Counted from the first letter of the stretch, positions 51,723 to 60,814 are shown. The stretch is 64,000 nucleotides of DNA from an uncultured Clostridiaceae bacterium (GCA_947381905.1 CANCXL010000004.1:1-64000), one strand, 5' to 3'. The notes: generated from the letters alone by a model not told the origin. Numbers and translations are program-made.

Positions 51723-52921
51723 TAGACTTAATTAAAAGTATAAAAAATAATGATACAATATGGGTGATGGAAAATAGAGAAAATAGTGACAAATTTTTCA
51801 AAGAATATGTTACAGATAAACTATTTTCCTCAACCTATGTTATTGTATCAAGTGAGTTGGTATATGTTTTTGTACATAAATTAGACGAAGGAAATGTACA
51901 TGTATTAGATGAAAATTATAGTAGAGTATATATTTATTCTACAGCAGAAGAATTAAGAGTTAAGCTTTTAGAAGTATTAAAAGAACTTAGTTTTCCTAAA
52001 CAAATGCTTTTATCATATACGACTATGTCAGATGAAAATACAGACATAATATCTTATAGTTCATATAAGAGGGTTACCAAATTATTTAGAAGCATGTATA
52101 AGGAAAATGATAAAAAAATAAAAGTAAACTCTGCACAAATGAATATTTATGATATTATTTCTAAAAATACTAAAGAGGATATAGAAAGGTTAAAAAAACT
52201 TGCAAGTATTACAGATAAAATTTTAAAAGAGTCATTCTATAGTATAAAAGTAGGCCAATCAGAAAAAGATATTGCGTTAAATACAAAAAATATAACTAAA
52301 AAAATAATGGATAATAAAAAGGAAAGTCTTAAACTTTTGTCTTACGATTTTGCTTGGGATATTTGTCCTATTGTACTTGTTGGAGATAATCTTCAAAAAG
52401 GCGGCCATGCAGAGCCTAGTAATACTAGAATAAAAAAAGGTGATACAATATATTATGATTTTGGAATTAGTGCAACTTTTGAAGATGGAAAGACATTATA
52501 TACAGATATGCAAAGAATGGGATATATGTTAAAAGATAATGAAAAAGACGCACCAGGAGATGTAAAAAAAGTATTTAATGTATTAGTAGAATCAATATCT
52601 GATGGAATAAAATCTATGAAGCCAGGAGTAAAAGGATACAAAGTAGATAATATTGTTAGAAGTAAGATTGTAAAAAACGGTTTTCCAGATTACCCTCATG
52701 CAACAGGACATCCAGTTGGAAAAGAAGTGCATGCAGCAGGAGCTCTAATTTCATATAGAACAGGAAAAAGAGCAAAATTAAATCTTGTTGAAAATGGTGT
52801 ATATACACTAGAACCAAGAGTAAATATAAAAAATGGTGGTTCAATAGAAGAGATGATTTTAGTTACAAATAGTGGAGGCATTCCACTTTGTAATATACAA
52901 AAAGAATTATATTTAATATAG
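51716..52921 (+). CDS. M24-family metallopeptidase (Xaa-Pro aminopeptidase-like)
   Basis: A 401-residue pita-bread-fold peptidase. The five metal ligands are visible in order: Asp in YYDFGIS, Asp in LYTDMQRMGY, His in HATGHPVGKEVHAAG, Glu in YTLEPRVN and Glu in SIEEMILV. The N-terminal half is a creatinase-like domain that is poorly conserved. It likely cleaves N-terminal residues next to proline in the cytosol. It overlaps ackA (ATGCTAA) and is followed after 16 bp by a second aminopeptidase. Confidence 0.85.
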   Translation: MLIDLIKSIKNNDTIWVMENRENSDKFFKEYVTDKLFSSTYVIVSSELVYVFVHKLDEGNVHVLDENYSRVYIYSTAEELRVKLLEVLKELSFPKQMLLSYTTMSDENTDIISYSSYKRVTKLFRSMYKENDKKIKVNSAQMNIYDIISKNTKEDIERLKKLASITDKILKESFYSIKVGQSEKDIALNTKNITKKIMDNKKESLKLLSYDFAWDICPIVLVGDNLQKGGHAEPSNTRIKKGDTIYYDFGISATFEDGKTLYTDMQRMGYMLKDNEKDAPGDVKKVFNVLVESISDGIKSMKPGVKGYKVDNIVRSKIVKNGFPDYPHATGHPVGKEVHAAGALISYRTGKRAKLNLVENGVYTLEPRVNIKNGGSIEEMILVTNSGGIPLCNIQKELYLI

Positions 52922-52937
52922 AAAAGAGGTAGAGAGT

Positions 52938-54335
52938 ATGAGTTTAAAATATGAAAAAAAAGATATTTATTCAGCGTTTTCTCAAGAAGAAATAGATAAT
53001 GCTAATGGATATGCAAAAAGCTATATGAATTTTCTAGATAAGGCAAGAACTGAGTATTTAGCAGTAGAAGAAGCAATTACTATTCTTGAAGCTAATGGTT
53101 TCATTTCTTTAGATGAAAAGGAAAATTTAGAAGTAGGAGATAGAATTTATTTTGTCAACAAAAATAAATCATTATATGTAGCTGTAATTGGTAAAGATGA
53201 TTTAGTAAATGGTGTTAATATAGTAGGTGCACATATAGATAGTCCAAGACTTGATACAAAGCCAATGCCACTTATAGAAAAAAGTGGTACAGCACTTTTG
53301 AAAACACAATATTATGGTGGTATAAAAAAATATCAATGGATGTCTATACCTCTTGCAATGTATGGAGTAATGTATAATAAAAATGGTGAAAAAATAAAAA
53401 TTGCTGTTGGCGAAAATGATGATGATCCTGTATTTACAATTGCAGATTTATTACCTCATCTTGCAAAAGATCAAATGAAAGCAAATGCTAATGATTTTAT
53501 TGATCCAGAAAAAATGAGCGTTTTAGTAGGATCTTTAAAGGATAAAGAATCTGAAGATAGTGTTACAGATAAAGTAAAAATGAATGTGTTAAAAATATTA
53601 AATGCTAAATATGGCGTAGAGGAAATTGACTTTGCAAGAAGTGAACTTTCTTTTGTACCAGCATTTAAGACAAAATTTATTGGACTTGACAGAGGTTTAA
53701 TTGGTGGATATGGTCAAGACGATAGAGTATGTGCATATGCTACAATAAGAGCTATAATTGATGCAGCAGATGAAATGGGACCTAGTCAAAATAAAACAGC
53801 TATTGCTATGATCGTAGATAAAGAAGAAATTGGAAGTACAGGTACAACTTCAATGAGCTCTCGTGCTTTTGATATGTTTGTAAATAAACTAATTGAAAAA
53901 ACAAACAGTATGGGAACAGATAAACTAGAAGTATACTATAATTCTAAAGTTTTATCTGCAGATGTAACAGCAGGTGTTGCACCAGAATATGAAGAGGTAT
54001 CAGATATACAAAATGGAAGCATGATAGGATGCGGTATTTCTATAGAAAAATATACTGGTTCAGGTGGAAAGTATAATGCAAGTGATGCAAATGCAAGTTA
54101 TATGTCAGAAATAATGTCAATATTAGATAGAAATAATATTATGTACCAAGTAGGAACTCTTGGTAAAATCGGAAAAGGTGGCGGTGGAACAATCGCATAT
54201 ATTCTTGCAGATAAAGGATGTGAAGTAGTAGATTGTGGAACACCAGTTCTTGCAATGCATTCACCTTTTGAAGTAACATCTAAATTTGATGTTTATATGA
54301 CATATTTAACATATAAAGCATTCTTTAAGGAATAA
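52938..54335 (+). CDS. M18-family aminopeptidase
   Basis: A 465-residue zinc aminopeptidase (aspartyl aminopeptidase/Lap4 group). Visible motifs are VGAHIDSPRLDTKP (metal His, Asp), GYGQDDRVCAYATIRAI, IVDKEEIGSTGTTSM (catalytic and metal Glu) and the C-terminal DCGTPVLAMHSPFEVTSKFD (metal His). Length is typical. It works in peptide turnover together with the adjacent M24 enzyme. The rodA start lies 2 bp after its stop. Confidence 0.92.
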   Translation: MSLKYEKKDIYSAFSQEEIDNANGYAKSYMNFLDKARTEYLAVEEAITILEANGFISLDEKENLEVGDRIYFVNKNKSLYVAVIGKDDLVNGVNIVGAHIDSPRLDTKPMPLIEKSGTALLKTQYYGGIKKYQWMSIPLAMYGVMYNKNGEKIKIAVGENDDDPVFTIADLLPHLAKDQMKANANDFIDPEKMSVLVGSLKDKESEDSVTDKVKMNVLKILNAKYGVEEIDFARSELSFVPAFKTKFIGLDRGLIGGYGQDDRVCAYATIRAIIDAADEMGPSQNKTAIAMIVDKEEIGSTGTTSMSSRAFDMFVNKLIEKTNSMGTDKLEVYYNSKVLSADVTAGVAPEYEEVSDIQNGSMIGCGISIEKYTGSGGKYNASDANASYMSEIMSILDRNNIMYQVGTLGKIGKGGGGTIAYILADKGCEVVDCGTPVLAMHSPFEVTSKFDVYMTYLTYKAFFKE

Positions 54336-54337
54336 AA

Positions 54338-55459
54338 TTGTTTAGAAATTTATTAAAGAATACAGACTATATATTAATTATAACTATTATTGCACTCTTT
54401 GTTATAGGTGTGTTTGGCATATATAGTGCTGGATATAGTGATACTGATGGGAGTAAAACAGAATATCAAAAACAGATAATGTGGTTTGGTATAGTCGTAG
54501 TTATTGCATTATTTTTGTGGGCAATAGATACATCAATGTTTAGCCTCATAGGATATGCGCTTTATGGCGTAAGTCTAGTATTATTAGTTCTGGTACTTGC
54601 CATGCCGTCAGCTTATGGTGCTACGAGTTGGTTTAGAATTGGAAGTGTATCATATCAACCATCAGAACTTATGAAAATAGGATTTATATTGTGTGCGGCA
54701 AAAGTTATGACAATGTATATAGAAAACAAAGAATCACCTCAACCAAATAATACAAAATCATATATATTACTAGGTGTTATTGCTGTTTTATTTATTGTAC
54801 CAGTCTTTTTAATTATACTACAACCAGATTATGGTACGGCATTAGTTTACTTTATGATTTTAATTTTTATGATATTTAAAATGGGAATAAAATATAGATA
54901 TATTTTTGCGCTGCTATGTATCTTATTAGTTTTAATTCCTATAATATACAACTTTTTACCAACTCATGCTAAGACAAGAATTGATGTATTCCTAAATCCA
55001 GAACTTGATCCACTAGGAGATGGATATAATGCAATACAATCAAAAATAGCAGTTGGTGCAGGAATGTTTTTAGGAACAGGCCTTCTTAAAGGCTCACAAA
55101 CACAATATGGCTATTTGCCAGTACAATCCTCAGATTTTATATTTTCAGTTATATCAGAAGAACTAGGATTTGTTGTATCTGCAACTGTAGTAATATTATA
55201 TCTTGTGATGCTAACTAGAATATTAAAAATTGCATCAAATGCTAAAGATAAATATTCTTCTTTTATAGCGGTAGGTATTGCTGGAATGTTTACATTTCAT
55301 TTTATAGAAAATATTGGTATGACTATTGGTCTATTACCAATAACAGGTGTACCTTTACCATTTGTTAGTTATGGTGGAAGTAATTTATTAACATCTGGAG
55401 TTGCAATGGGAATTGTACTTAATATTTCAGCTAGAAAAGATAGAGATGTAATGTTTTAA
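54338..55459 (+). CDS. rodA: RodA/FtsW-family peptidoglycan glycosyltransferase
   Basis: A 373-residue SEDS protein with about ten membrane helices. It has SWFRIGSVSYQPSELMKIGF, QPDYGTALVYF (with the catalytic-region Asp), GYLPVQSSDFIFSVISEELGF and GLLPITGVPLPFVSYGGSNLL. RodA polymerises peptidoglycan in the elongation complex with MreB, part of which is encoded at the end of this window. The start is TTG 54338 with AAGGAA just upstream. Assigned to RodA rather than FtsW by length and context. Confidence 0.88.
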   Translation: MFRNLLKNTDYILIITIIALFVIGVFGIYSAGYSDTDGSKTEYQKQIMWFGIVVVIALFLWAIDTSMFSLIGYALYGVSLVLLVLVLAMPSAYGATSWFRIGSVSYQPSELMKIGFILCAAKVMTMYIENKESPQPNNTKSYILLGVIAVLFIVPVFLIILQPDYGTALVYFMILIFMIFKMGIKYRYIFALLCILLVLIPIIYNFLPTHAKTRIDVFLNPELDPLGDGYNAIQSKIAVGAGMFLGTGLLKGSQTQYGYLPVQSSDFIFSVISEELGFVVSATVVILYLVMLTRILKIASNAKDKYSSFIAVGIAGMFTFHFIENIGMTIGLLPITGVPLPFVSYGGSNLLTSGVAMGIVLNISARKDRDVMF

Positions 55460-55490
55460 AATGATAGTAATTTTTACTATCATTTTTTTA
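55458..55490 (+). terminator. Intrinsic terminator of rodA
   Basis: AAATGATAGTAA and TTACTATCATTT form the stem, overlapping the rodA stop codon, with a run of Ts. Confidence 0.85.
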
Positions 55491-55507
55491 CAATTTTTCG
55501 TTAAATA

Positions 55508-55536
55508 TTGCCAAAATACAAGAATTGTGGTATATT
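55508..55536 (+). promoter_or_regulatory. Promoter of the small membrane protein gene
   Basis: TTGCCA (55508-55513), 17-bp spacer, TATATT (55531-55536). Confidence 0.6.
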
Positions 55537-55589
55537 TAATACACATAATATATATGTGCCTCAAGGTAATTAAAAAGGAGGAATTGAAA

Positions 55590-55739
55590 ATGATTATTAA
55601 GATAATTATTGGAGTTTTATGCTACATTGCATTACTTGTGTTGTTTTGTATCTTTTTAAAAGGTGCAACAAAGCTTGGTAATGAATACGATGAGCAAATG
55701 GAAGCTTTAAAGCGCATTGAGGAATTAAAGAATAAATAA
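55590..55739 (+). CDS. Small single-pass membrane protein, 49 aa
   Basis: A 49-residue protein: one transmembrane helix (IIIGVLCYIALLVLFCIFL) followed by a charged cytoplasmic tail (NEYDEQMEALKRIEELKNK). ATG 55590 is 7 bp after AAAGGAGG. It has its own promoter and terminator, so it is likely expressed. No known family recognised. Confidence 0.65.
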   Translation: MIIKIIIGVLCYIALLVLFCIFLKGATKLGNEYDEQMEALKRIEELKNK

Positions 55740-55772
55740 GGACATAAAGCATAGATTTATGCATGTGATATT

Positions 55773-55803
55773 AAATAGATACTGGAAACAGTGTCTATTT
55801 TTT
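55773..55803 (+). terminator. Intrinsic terminator of the small membrane protein gene
   Basis: AAATAGATACTG and CAGTGTCTATTT form a 12-bp stem with a GAAA tetraloop, followed by Ts. Confidence 0.8.
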
Positions 55804-55894
55804 ATGTTTACAGATATTTTTCAACTTACATTTTTTCTTGATTTTTGCGCTAAAATATAGTAATATATTATATGTAGAATTTTGAGGAAGAATA

Positions 55895-56893
55895 ATGCTT
55901 AAAGAATATATAAAAGAAATAAAAATAGGAAATATAGTTATAAAAAATAATGTTTTTCTTGCTCCTATGGCTGGAGTAACAGATATACCATTTAGAAAAA
56001 TTTGTAGAAAATTTAATCCAGGACTTACATTTACAGAAATGGCAAGTACTAAAGCTATGGAATTTAATAGTGTAAGAACAGATAAAATACTTCATATAAT
56101 GGATGATGAAAGACCATCTGTTGTGCAAATATTTGGTAGTGATAAAGAGGTAATTAAAAATACTATTGAAAAATTAAATGAAGATGATAGTATAGATATT
56201 ATAGATATTAACATGGGATGCCCAGCACCAAAGCTAGTAAAAAATGGCGATGGAGCAGGACTTCTATTAAATCTTCAAAATGTAGAAGATATTATTAAAG
56301 AAGCAACAAGTGTATCTAAAAAGCCAATTACTGTCAAAACAAGAAAGGGTTTTAATAATGATATCATTACAGCAGTTGATGTGGCTAAAATATGTGAAAA
56401 GTATGGTGTTGCAATGATTACTATTCATGGTAGAACAAGAGAACAGTACTATAGTGGTACAGCAGATTTAGATATTATAAAAGCAGTTAAAGAAGCCGTT
56501 TCTATTCCAGTAATAGGAAATGGAGATATAGTAGATATAGAAAGTGCCAAGAAAATGTTTGAATATACAAAGTGTGATGGCATAATGATTGCAAGAGGAG
56601 CACAAGGAAATCCTTGGATATTTAAAGAAATAATAGAAGATAAAGAATACATACCATCATATAAAGAAAGATTAGACGTTATTCTTGAACATATAAGATA
56701 TGCTATAGAAAATGAAGAAAGTCAAAAAATGGCTGTGTTTAAACTTAGAAAACACATTGCATGGTATTTAAAAGGTCTTAAAAATAGTACTGCTATAAAA
56801 GACAAAATAAATAGAGAAGAAGATATAGATGTTGTTATTAGTATATTAAAAGAATATTTTAGCATGCTTGAGGAGGACTCTTGTGATAAGTAA
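55895..56893 (+). CDS. dusB: tRNA-dihydrouridine synthase
   Basis: A 332-residue FMN TIM-barrel Dus enzyme. It has VFLAPMAGVTDIPFRKICRKF, FTEMASTKAM, VQIFGSDKE, IDINMGCPAPKLVKNGDGAGLL with the catalytic Cys, ITIHGRTREQYYSG, IPVIGNGDIVD and IMIARGAQGNPWIFKEI. It reduces uridines in the tRNA D-loop. First of a tRNA/ribosome-linked set (dusB-ylmH-mtaB); ylmH overlaps its end by 11 bp. Confidence 0.93.
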   Translation: MLKEYIKEIKIGNIVIKNNVFLAPMAGVTDIPFRKICRKFNPGLTFTEMASTKAMEFNSVRTDKILHIMDDERPSVVQIFGSDKEVIKNTIEKLNEDDSIDIIDINMGCPAPKLVKNGDGAGLLLNLQNVEDIIKEATSVSKKPITVKTRKGFNNDIITAVDVAKICEKYGVAMITIHGRTREQYYSGTADLDIIKAVKEAVSIPVIGNGDIVDIESAKKMFEYTKCDGIMIARGAQGNPWIFKEIIEDKEYIPSYKERLDVILEHIRYAIENEESQKMAVFKLRKHIAWYLKGLKNSTAIKDKINREEDIDVVISILKEYFSMLEEDSCDK

Positions 56894-57686
56894 AGGACAA
56901 AAGCAAGAAGCATTAGCAAGTATTAAAGATAAAGATTTAAGAATGAAGATATCAAATGTTGTAGATAAGGCAAATAAATCAGATGTTGGATATAAAATTG
57001 AGGCAACATCATTTCTCAATTTAAATGAAAAAGATGTTGCAGTACGTATTCTTAACTTCTTAAAATTTAAATATAAAGTTATATTTGCAAATGAATTTTG
57101 TGAGAAAAGTATTATATTCTTTATTCCAGATTATATAGGACAAGAAGAAATTGATTTAAAAAACTATATATCATGTATAAGAATAGAACCAAAAGATATG
57201 TCTAAATTAAAACACAAAGATTTTATGGGAAGTATATATAATTTGGGGATAAAGGAAGAACATATCGGAGATATTTTTTTAAATAATAAATATGGATATG
57301 TATTTGTTACAAATAGTGTAAAGGAATATATATTAGATAATTTATTTAATGTATCAAATCAAGAAGTAATATGTAGTGAAGCATCTTTAGATTCTTATGA
57401 AGTTAAAAATCTTAGAGTAGACTATTTAGAAAAAAGTTATATTATAGCTTCAAAAAGAATAGATGTAATAGTTGCTGAAGTATATAATTTAGGAAGAAAA
57501 GAGGCAAAGGACAAGATTGTTGCAGGAGATTTATGTATTAATGCAAGAATATGTATAAATCCTGCACAAGAGTTTAAAATGGGAGACATTGTTTCTTTTA
57601 GAAAATGTGGCAAATTTAAAGTCGGAGAAGAAATTCGTACCACAAAGAGTGGAAATATATGCATACAAGTATATAAATATAAATAA
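56883..57686 (+). CDS. ylmH: YlmH-family S4-domain RNA-binding protein
   Basis: A 267-residue protein with an N-terminal domain, an RRM-like middle and a C-terminal S4 domain (SKRIDVIVAEVYNLGRKEAK, LCINARICINPAQEFKMGDI). YlmH (RqcP2) binds stalled 50S subunits in ribosome quality control and lies near division genes in Bacillota. The start is GTG 56883, 6 bp after AGGAGG; the in-frame TTG at 56868 overlaps that site. In the uninterrupted genome mtaB would follow 15 bp downstream. Confidence 0.88.
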   Translation: MISKGQKQEALASIKDKDLRMKISNVVDKANKSDVGYKIEATSFLNLNEKDVAVRILNFLKFKYKVIFANEFCEKSIIFFIPDYIGQEEIDLKNYISCIRIEPKDMSKLKHKDFMGSIYNLGIKEEHIGDIFLNNKYGYVFVTNSVKEYILDNLFNVSNQEVICSEASLDSYEVKNLRVDYLEKSYIIASKRIDVIVAEVYNLGRKEAKDKIVAGDLCINARICINPAQEFKMGDIVSFRKCGKFKVGEEIRTTKSGNICIQVYKYK

Positions 57687-57701
57687 AGAAGGAGATAAAA
57701 A

Positions 57702-57737
57702 ATGAAGGTAGCTTTTTTTACCCTTGGTTGTCCGTAA
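57702..57737 (+). pseudogene. mtaB: 5' stump of mtaB, cut by the mobile element
   Basis: A good ribosome binding site (AAGGAG, 57688-57693) and ATG lead into MKVAFFTLGCP and a stop. MKVAFFTLGC is the normal N-terminus of MtaB, whose next residues should be KVNQYE. The reading frame leaves mtaB at the second base or so of the cysteine codon (about 57729-57731) and enters element DNA. The rest of mtaB is at 62045-63376. Confidence 0.88.
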
Positions 57738-57755
57738 GTAATATCAAATATGATT

Positions 57756-57804
57756 TAAAGAAAAGCTTAGAGCCTCAATGGTTTGAGTACTTGGGCTTTT
57801 TTCT
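57756..57804. terminator. Hairpin at the left end of the element
   Basis: CTCAA-TGGT-TTGAG sits inside a longer imperfect stem (AGCC...GGGCT) followed by TTTTTTCTTT on the forward strand. It lies between the attachment junction and the recombinase 3' end, and would stop read-through from ylmH into the antisense of the recombinase. Confidence 0.6.
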
Positions 57805-59502
57805 TTATTTATATATAAAATGATGTGTTATTCCATTTTTAAAGGTAATATTTTGTATCTTTTTATCATTTATTTCTATATTTGAAATGATTTTGCCAAT
57901 AAAATCTTTTAATATTTGCATGTCAACTGTTTCTAGTAAATGTCTACCATCTATGTTTTTACTCTCAGATAGATATTTAGACAAGATAAAGAAACTAGCC
58001 TTTAGACTTGAATAAAATTCATCATTACTTACAAATGTATTTTTGTTTTCATTATTTGAGTCTAAAATTTCTTTATTAATTTTTTCTATATTTTCATTTA
58101 TGGAATTTCTTTTATTAGCAAACTCTTTAGGAGTAAGTAAAGACTCAGAGAATAGATATAAATTATCTAGTTTTTCTAGAGCTTTTTCATAACGTTTTCT
58201 TTCATTCATTAAAATAGAAATTTTACTAGATTTAATATTTGTTTCTTTTTTGTCATTATCAGTTAATTCATAAGATATACTATTATGCTCAAGTAATATA
58301 TTATATGTTTCTTTTAAGTCATCTTTCTCAATATGATCTATTTTATCAAATAAAGAACCTCTTAGTAATCTTCTTTCCATATCCCTTAAAGTATATTTAT
58401 TGGTTATTCTATTTTGTAGATTTATATAATTGTTAATATAATTTATTACGAATGGAAATACAGATAAATCGCTCATAAATATTTTACATTTTCCTTTAGA
58501 GGTATAATTATAGCAAGTATATTTAGACGGAGTAAAGTTATTTTCTCTTGGTCTATCATTACTGCTAACTAAATTATTACCACATCTTGCACAAGTTAGT
58601 ATTCCTGAAAATATGTGAGTATATGTTTTTACTCTTTGATGATTTTTATTTCCTCTCAAGTTTTTATCTAATATTTCATTAACAAGAGCAAATTGGTCTT
58701 TAGATATAATTGGTTCGTGGTTATCTTCCAAGACAACCCAATCTTTTTTATCTTTCCATCTTCTAGTTTTTTTAGTTTTAGTGTTATATCTATATGTTCC
58801 AATATAAAATGGATTTCTTAAAATATCATTTACAGTTTTATGGGTCCATTTACCATTTCTTTTAGTAGGTATTCCTTCCATATTTAACAAATGAGCAACT
58901 TTTGTTGTAGACTCTAATTCTTCATAATAATTAAATATAGCTTGTACTATTTCAGCTTCATCATAGTTTACTACTGGAAATTTTATCTCTTCGTTAAAAT
59001 CATATCCTAGAGGAACAGTAGCACCATTCCATAGTCCTTTTTGAGCTCTTGAAATCATAATTGCATATACACGCTCAGAGGTAAGTTTTCTTTCAAGTTC
59101 TGCAAATACTAATATGATTTTTAACATAGCTTCTCCCATAGCAGAAGATGTGTCAAATTGTTCGTTTTTAGATATAAAAGTAACATCATATTTTTTAAAT
59201 TCTTCATACATATCAGAGAAGTCTCTTAAATTTCTACTAATACGGTCTATTTTCCACACAAGAACATGAGTAAATTCTTGTTTCTTTATCCTTTTAATCA
59301 TGTCTTGATAAGCTGGCCTTTCAGTTGTACCACCAGAATATCCTGCATCTTCAAATATTTCATAGTTTTCTGTATTTAAAACATACTTACTATAATTTAT
59401 TAAATCACTTTTTTGGAGTGGGAGAGAGTCCTTATCAATTTGATGTAAAGTGGATACTCTAACATATATTGCAACCTTTATTATTTTTTCTATATTTTCC
59501 AT
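57805..59502 (-). CDS. Large serine recombinase (integrase) of the element
   Basis: A 565-residue large serine integrase. The catalytic resolvase domain (1-150) begins AIYVRVSTLHQ with the nucleophile serine and has DAGYSGGTTERPAYQ, WKIDRISRNLRDF and FAELERKLTSERV. The Recombinase domain (about 170-270; GIPTKRNGKWTHKTVNDIL) is followed by a zinc ribbon (LTCARCGNNL ... YTCYNYTSKGKC) and a coiled coil (about 410-490). It catalyses attP x attB integration and lies at the left end with its 3' end 75 bp from the junction, the usual place for an integrase. ATG 59502 has AGGAGG on the reverse strand. Confidence 0.95.
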   Translation of the reverse strand: MENIEKIIKVAIYVRVSTLHQIDKDSLPLQKSDLINYSKYVLNTENYEIFEDAGYSGGTTERPAYQDMIKRIKKQEFTHVLVWKIDRISRNLRDFSDMYEEFKKYDVTFISKNEQFDTSSAMGEAMLKIILVFAELERKLTSERVYAIMISRAQKGLWNGATVPLGYDFNEEIKFPVVNYDEAEIVQAIFNYYEELESTTKVAHLLNMEGIPTKRNGKWTHKTVNDILRNPFYIGTYRYNTKTKKTRRWKDKKDWVVLEDNHEPIISKDQFALVNEILDKNLRGNKNHQRVKTYTHIFSGILTCARCGNNLVSSNDRPRENNFTPSKYTCYNYTSKGKCKIFMSDLSVFPFVINYINNYINLQNRITNKYTLRDMERRLLRGSLFDKIDHIEKDDLKETYNILLEHNSISYELTDNDKKETNIKSSKISILMNERKRYEKALEKLDNLYLFSESLLTPKEFANKRNSINENIEKINKEILDSNNENKNTFVSNDEFYSSLKASFFILSKYLSESKNIDGRHLLETVDMQILKDFIGKIISNIEINDKKIQNITFKNGITHHFIYK

Positions 59503-59587
59503 AAAAATTCCTCCTTACAATACTTGCAAGAAGGATACGTATATGTTAAAATAATAGTATCTATCTTACAAGATAGGTATTTGTGTT

Positions 59588-59629
59588 GTAGGTAATGTAC
59601 AAAATTTGGCGATGGAGTACATTATCTAC
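59588..59629. repeat. 13-bp inverted repeat between integrase and membrane-protein gene
   Basis: GTAGGTAATGTAC (59588-59600) and GTACATTATCTAC (59617-59629) are inverted with one mismatch, 16 bp apart. A T-run follows on the forward strand only, so for the reverse-strand genes it is not a classical terminator. A second perfect palindrome, CTATCTTACAAGATAG, lies nearby at about 59562-59577. One of them may be an operator or recombination-factor site upstream of the integrase. Confidence 0.5.
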
Positions 59630-59633
59630 TTTT

Positions 59634-60176
59634 TTATTGTTTTGTATTAACTAGTATTTCATTATCAAATACTAAATATATAATATTTAATTTGTTATCA
59701 TATTCAGCATAGAAAGTTGAATTAACAGTTCCACCAAAACTATTTTCTGCTGCAACATCTCCTTTAACTCTATATATTTGTTGTTCTTCATCAAAAATAG
59801 CTTGTTGATTTGAAAATTTTGCTGTTTGTGGTACTTTTAATCTATTTTTTATTACTTGTTCAGTGGTAGCATATAAAGACCAAGCTGTGTTTTCTATATT
59901 TTCTTTTCTTTCTTTTTCGTTTTTTTCTTCTAACTCTTTTTGTTCTTTTTCTTCTCTAGCAATTCGTTCTTCTTCTGTTTCTATTTTTTCTTCTTTAACA
60001 ATATTTTTTTTTGGAATATCAGATTTTTGTGTTATTGTACTATCTTCGGGTGCAAATATGTCTGTTATTAGTCCATAAACAACTGAAATTGCTATAATCC
60101 AAAAATACCATTTTTTTAATAAGATTTTTGGAGAAGATTTTATTTCATCAATTTGTTTTAAAAAATAATCTTTCAT
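59634..60176 (-). CDS. Element-borne single-pass membrane protein with charged linker
   Basis: A 180-residue protein. A cytoplasmic N-terminus (KDYFLKQIDEIKSSPKILLKK) and one transmembrane helix (WYFWIIAISVVYGLIT) precede a highly charged coiled linker (EEERIAREEKEQKELEEKN) and a C-terminal domain. The latter has VIKNRLKVPQTAKFSNQQAI, VKGDVAAENSFGGTVNSTFY. Similar terminal domains (SxTAKFP ... ENxFGGxxRxxF) occur in many phage and mobile-element membrane proteins of unknown role. ATG 60176 follows AAAGGAG on the reverse strand. It is 13 bp downstream of the repressor gene and probably co-transcribed, so it could be a lysogeny-expressed surface or exclusion protein (inference). Confidence 0.7.
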   Translation of the reverse strand: MKDYFLKQIDEIKSSPKILLKKWYFWIIAISVVYGLITDIFAPEDSTITQKSDIPKKNIVKEEKIETEEERIAREEKEQKELEEKNEKERKENIENTAWSLYATTEQVIKNRLKVPQTAKFSNQQAIFDEEQQIYRVKGDVAAENSFGGTVNSTFYAEYDNKLNIIYLVFDNEILVNTKQ

Positions 60177-60189
60177 ATAAAGCTCCTTT

Positions 60190-60753
60190 CTATTTAAAAG
60201 CACTTGAATTTTCTGCTTTTATTACTTTTCCTATAATTTCAATTTCATCTTTTGATACATTAGCAATAGGGTAATATGGGTTCATAGCTTGTAATGTTAT
60301 ATTATTACCATTATCTATTATTTTTCTTATTATAATTCTATTTTTATATCTAAGTAAATGAGTTTTACTATTTTCTAAAATATCACTTTTTTGAATTATT
60401 GCAATATCCCCAACATCTAATAGTGGTGCCATTTCGTCGTTTATAGCTTTATAACCAAATGTTTTTAAATTAATATCTTTAGATATATTACTTAATATAG
60501 GAATATCTTTTATTTCTTCTTTGGATTCAGGTATATTAGTTTTTAATAATAAATATTCTATATTAGTGTTAGTCATATCTGCAATTTCTGCAATAATTAG
60601 CATATCTATATTTTTTATTTCGCCACTTTCATATTTGGCAACAGTAGTAAACTTTTTCCCAATTTTATTTCCAACTTGTTCTTGAGTTAAACCAGATAAT
60701 TCTCTTCTTTCTTTGATTCTTTTTCCAATCAACTCTCTATCAATCACATTCAT
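60190..60753 (-). CDS. Phage-type repressor: HTH plus S24-like domain lacking the catalytic serine
   Basis: A 187-residue CI/LexA-like repressor. The N-terminal HTH_3 domain (IGKRIKERRELSGLTQEQVG, TTVAKYESGEIKNID) is followed by an S24-type domain. The canonical GDSMxP is here INDEMAPLLDVGDIAII, with Glu in place of the cleavage serine; the later lysine region (IIIRKI) is kept. Self-cleavage should therefore not occur by the normal mechanism. ATG 60753 has GAGGTG upstream. It is transcribed from a promoter whose -35 lies in an operator copy, suggesting autoregulation. Confidence 0.85.
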   Translation of the reverse strand: MNVIDRELIGKRIKERRELSGLTQEQVGNKIGKKFTTVAKYESGEIKNIDMLIIAEIADMTNTNIEYLLLKTNIPESKEEIKDIPILSNISKDINLKTFGYKAINDEMAPLLDVGDIAIIQKSDILENSKTHLLRYKNRIIIRKIIDNGNNITLQAMNPYYPIANVSKDEIEIIGKVIKAENSSAFK

Positions 60754-60785
60754 TTAATTCACCTCGAAAAAATTTTGATATTAAA

Positions 60786-60814
60786 ATTATAGCATTTATA
60801 ATTTACCGTGTCAA
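60786..60814 (-). promoter_or_regulatory. Repressor promoter (leftward) with operator O1 over its -35
   Basis: On the reverse strand TTGACA (60814-60809), 17-bp spacer and TATAAT (60791-60786). The -35 is part of TTGACACGGTAAA (60814-60802), the same 13-mer as at the rightward promoter. Confidence 0.8.

Noticed and set aside
59863-60078. Forward-strand serine/phenylalanine-rich open frame
   Set aside because: It is antisense to the charged Glu/Lys linker of the element membrane protein, which generates such frames automatically.
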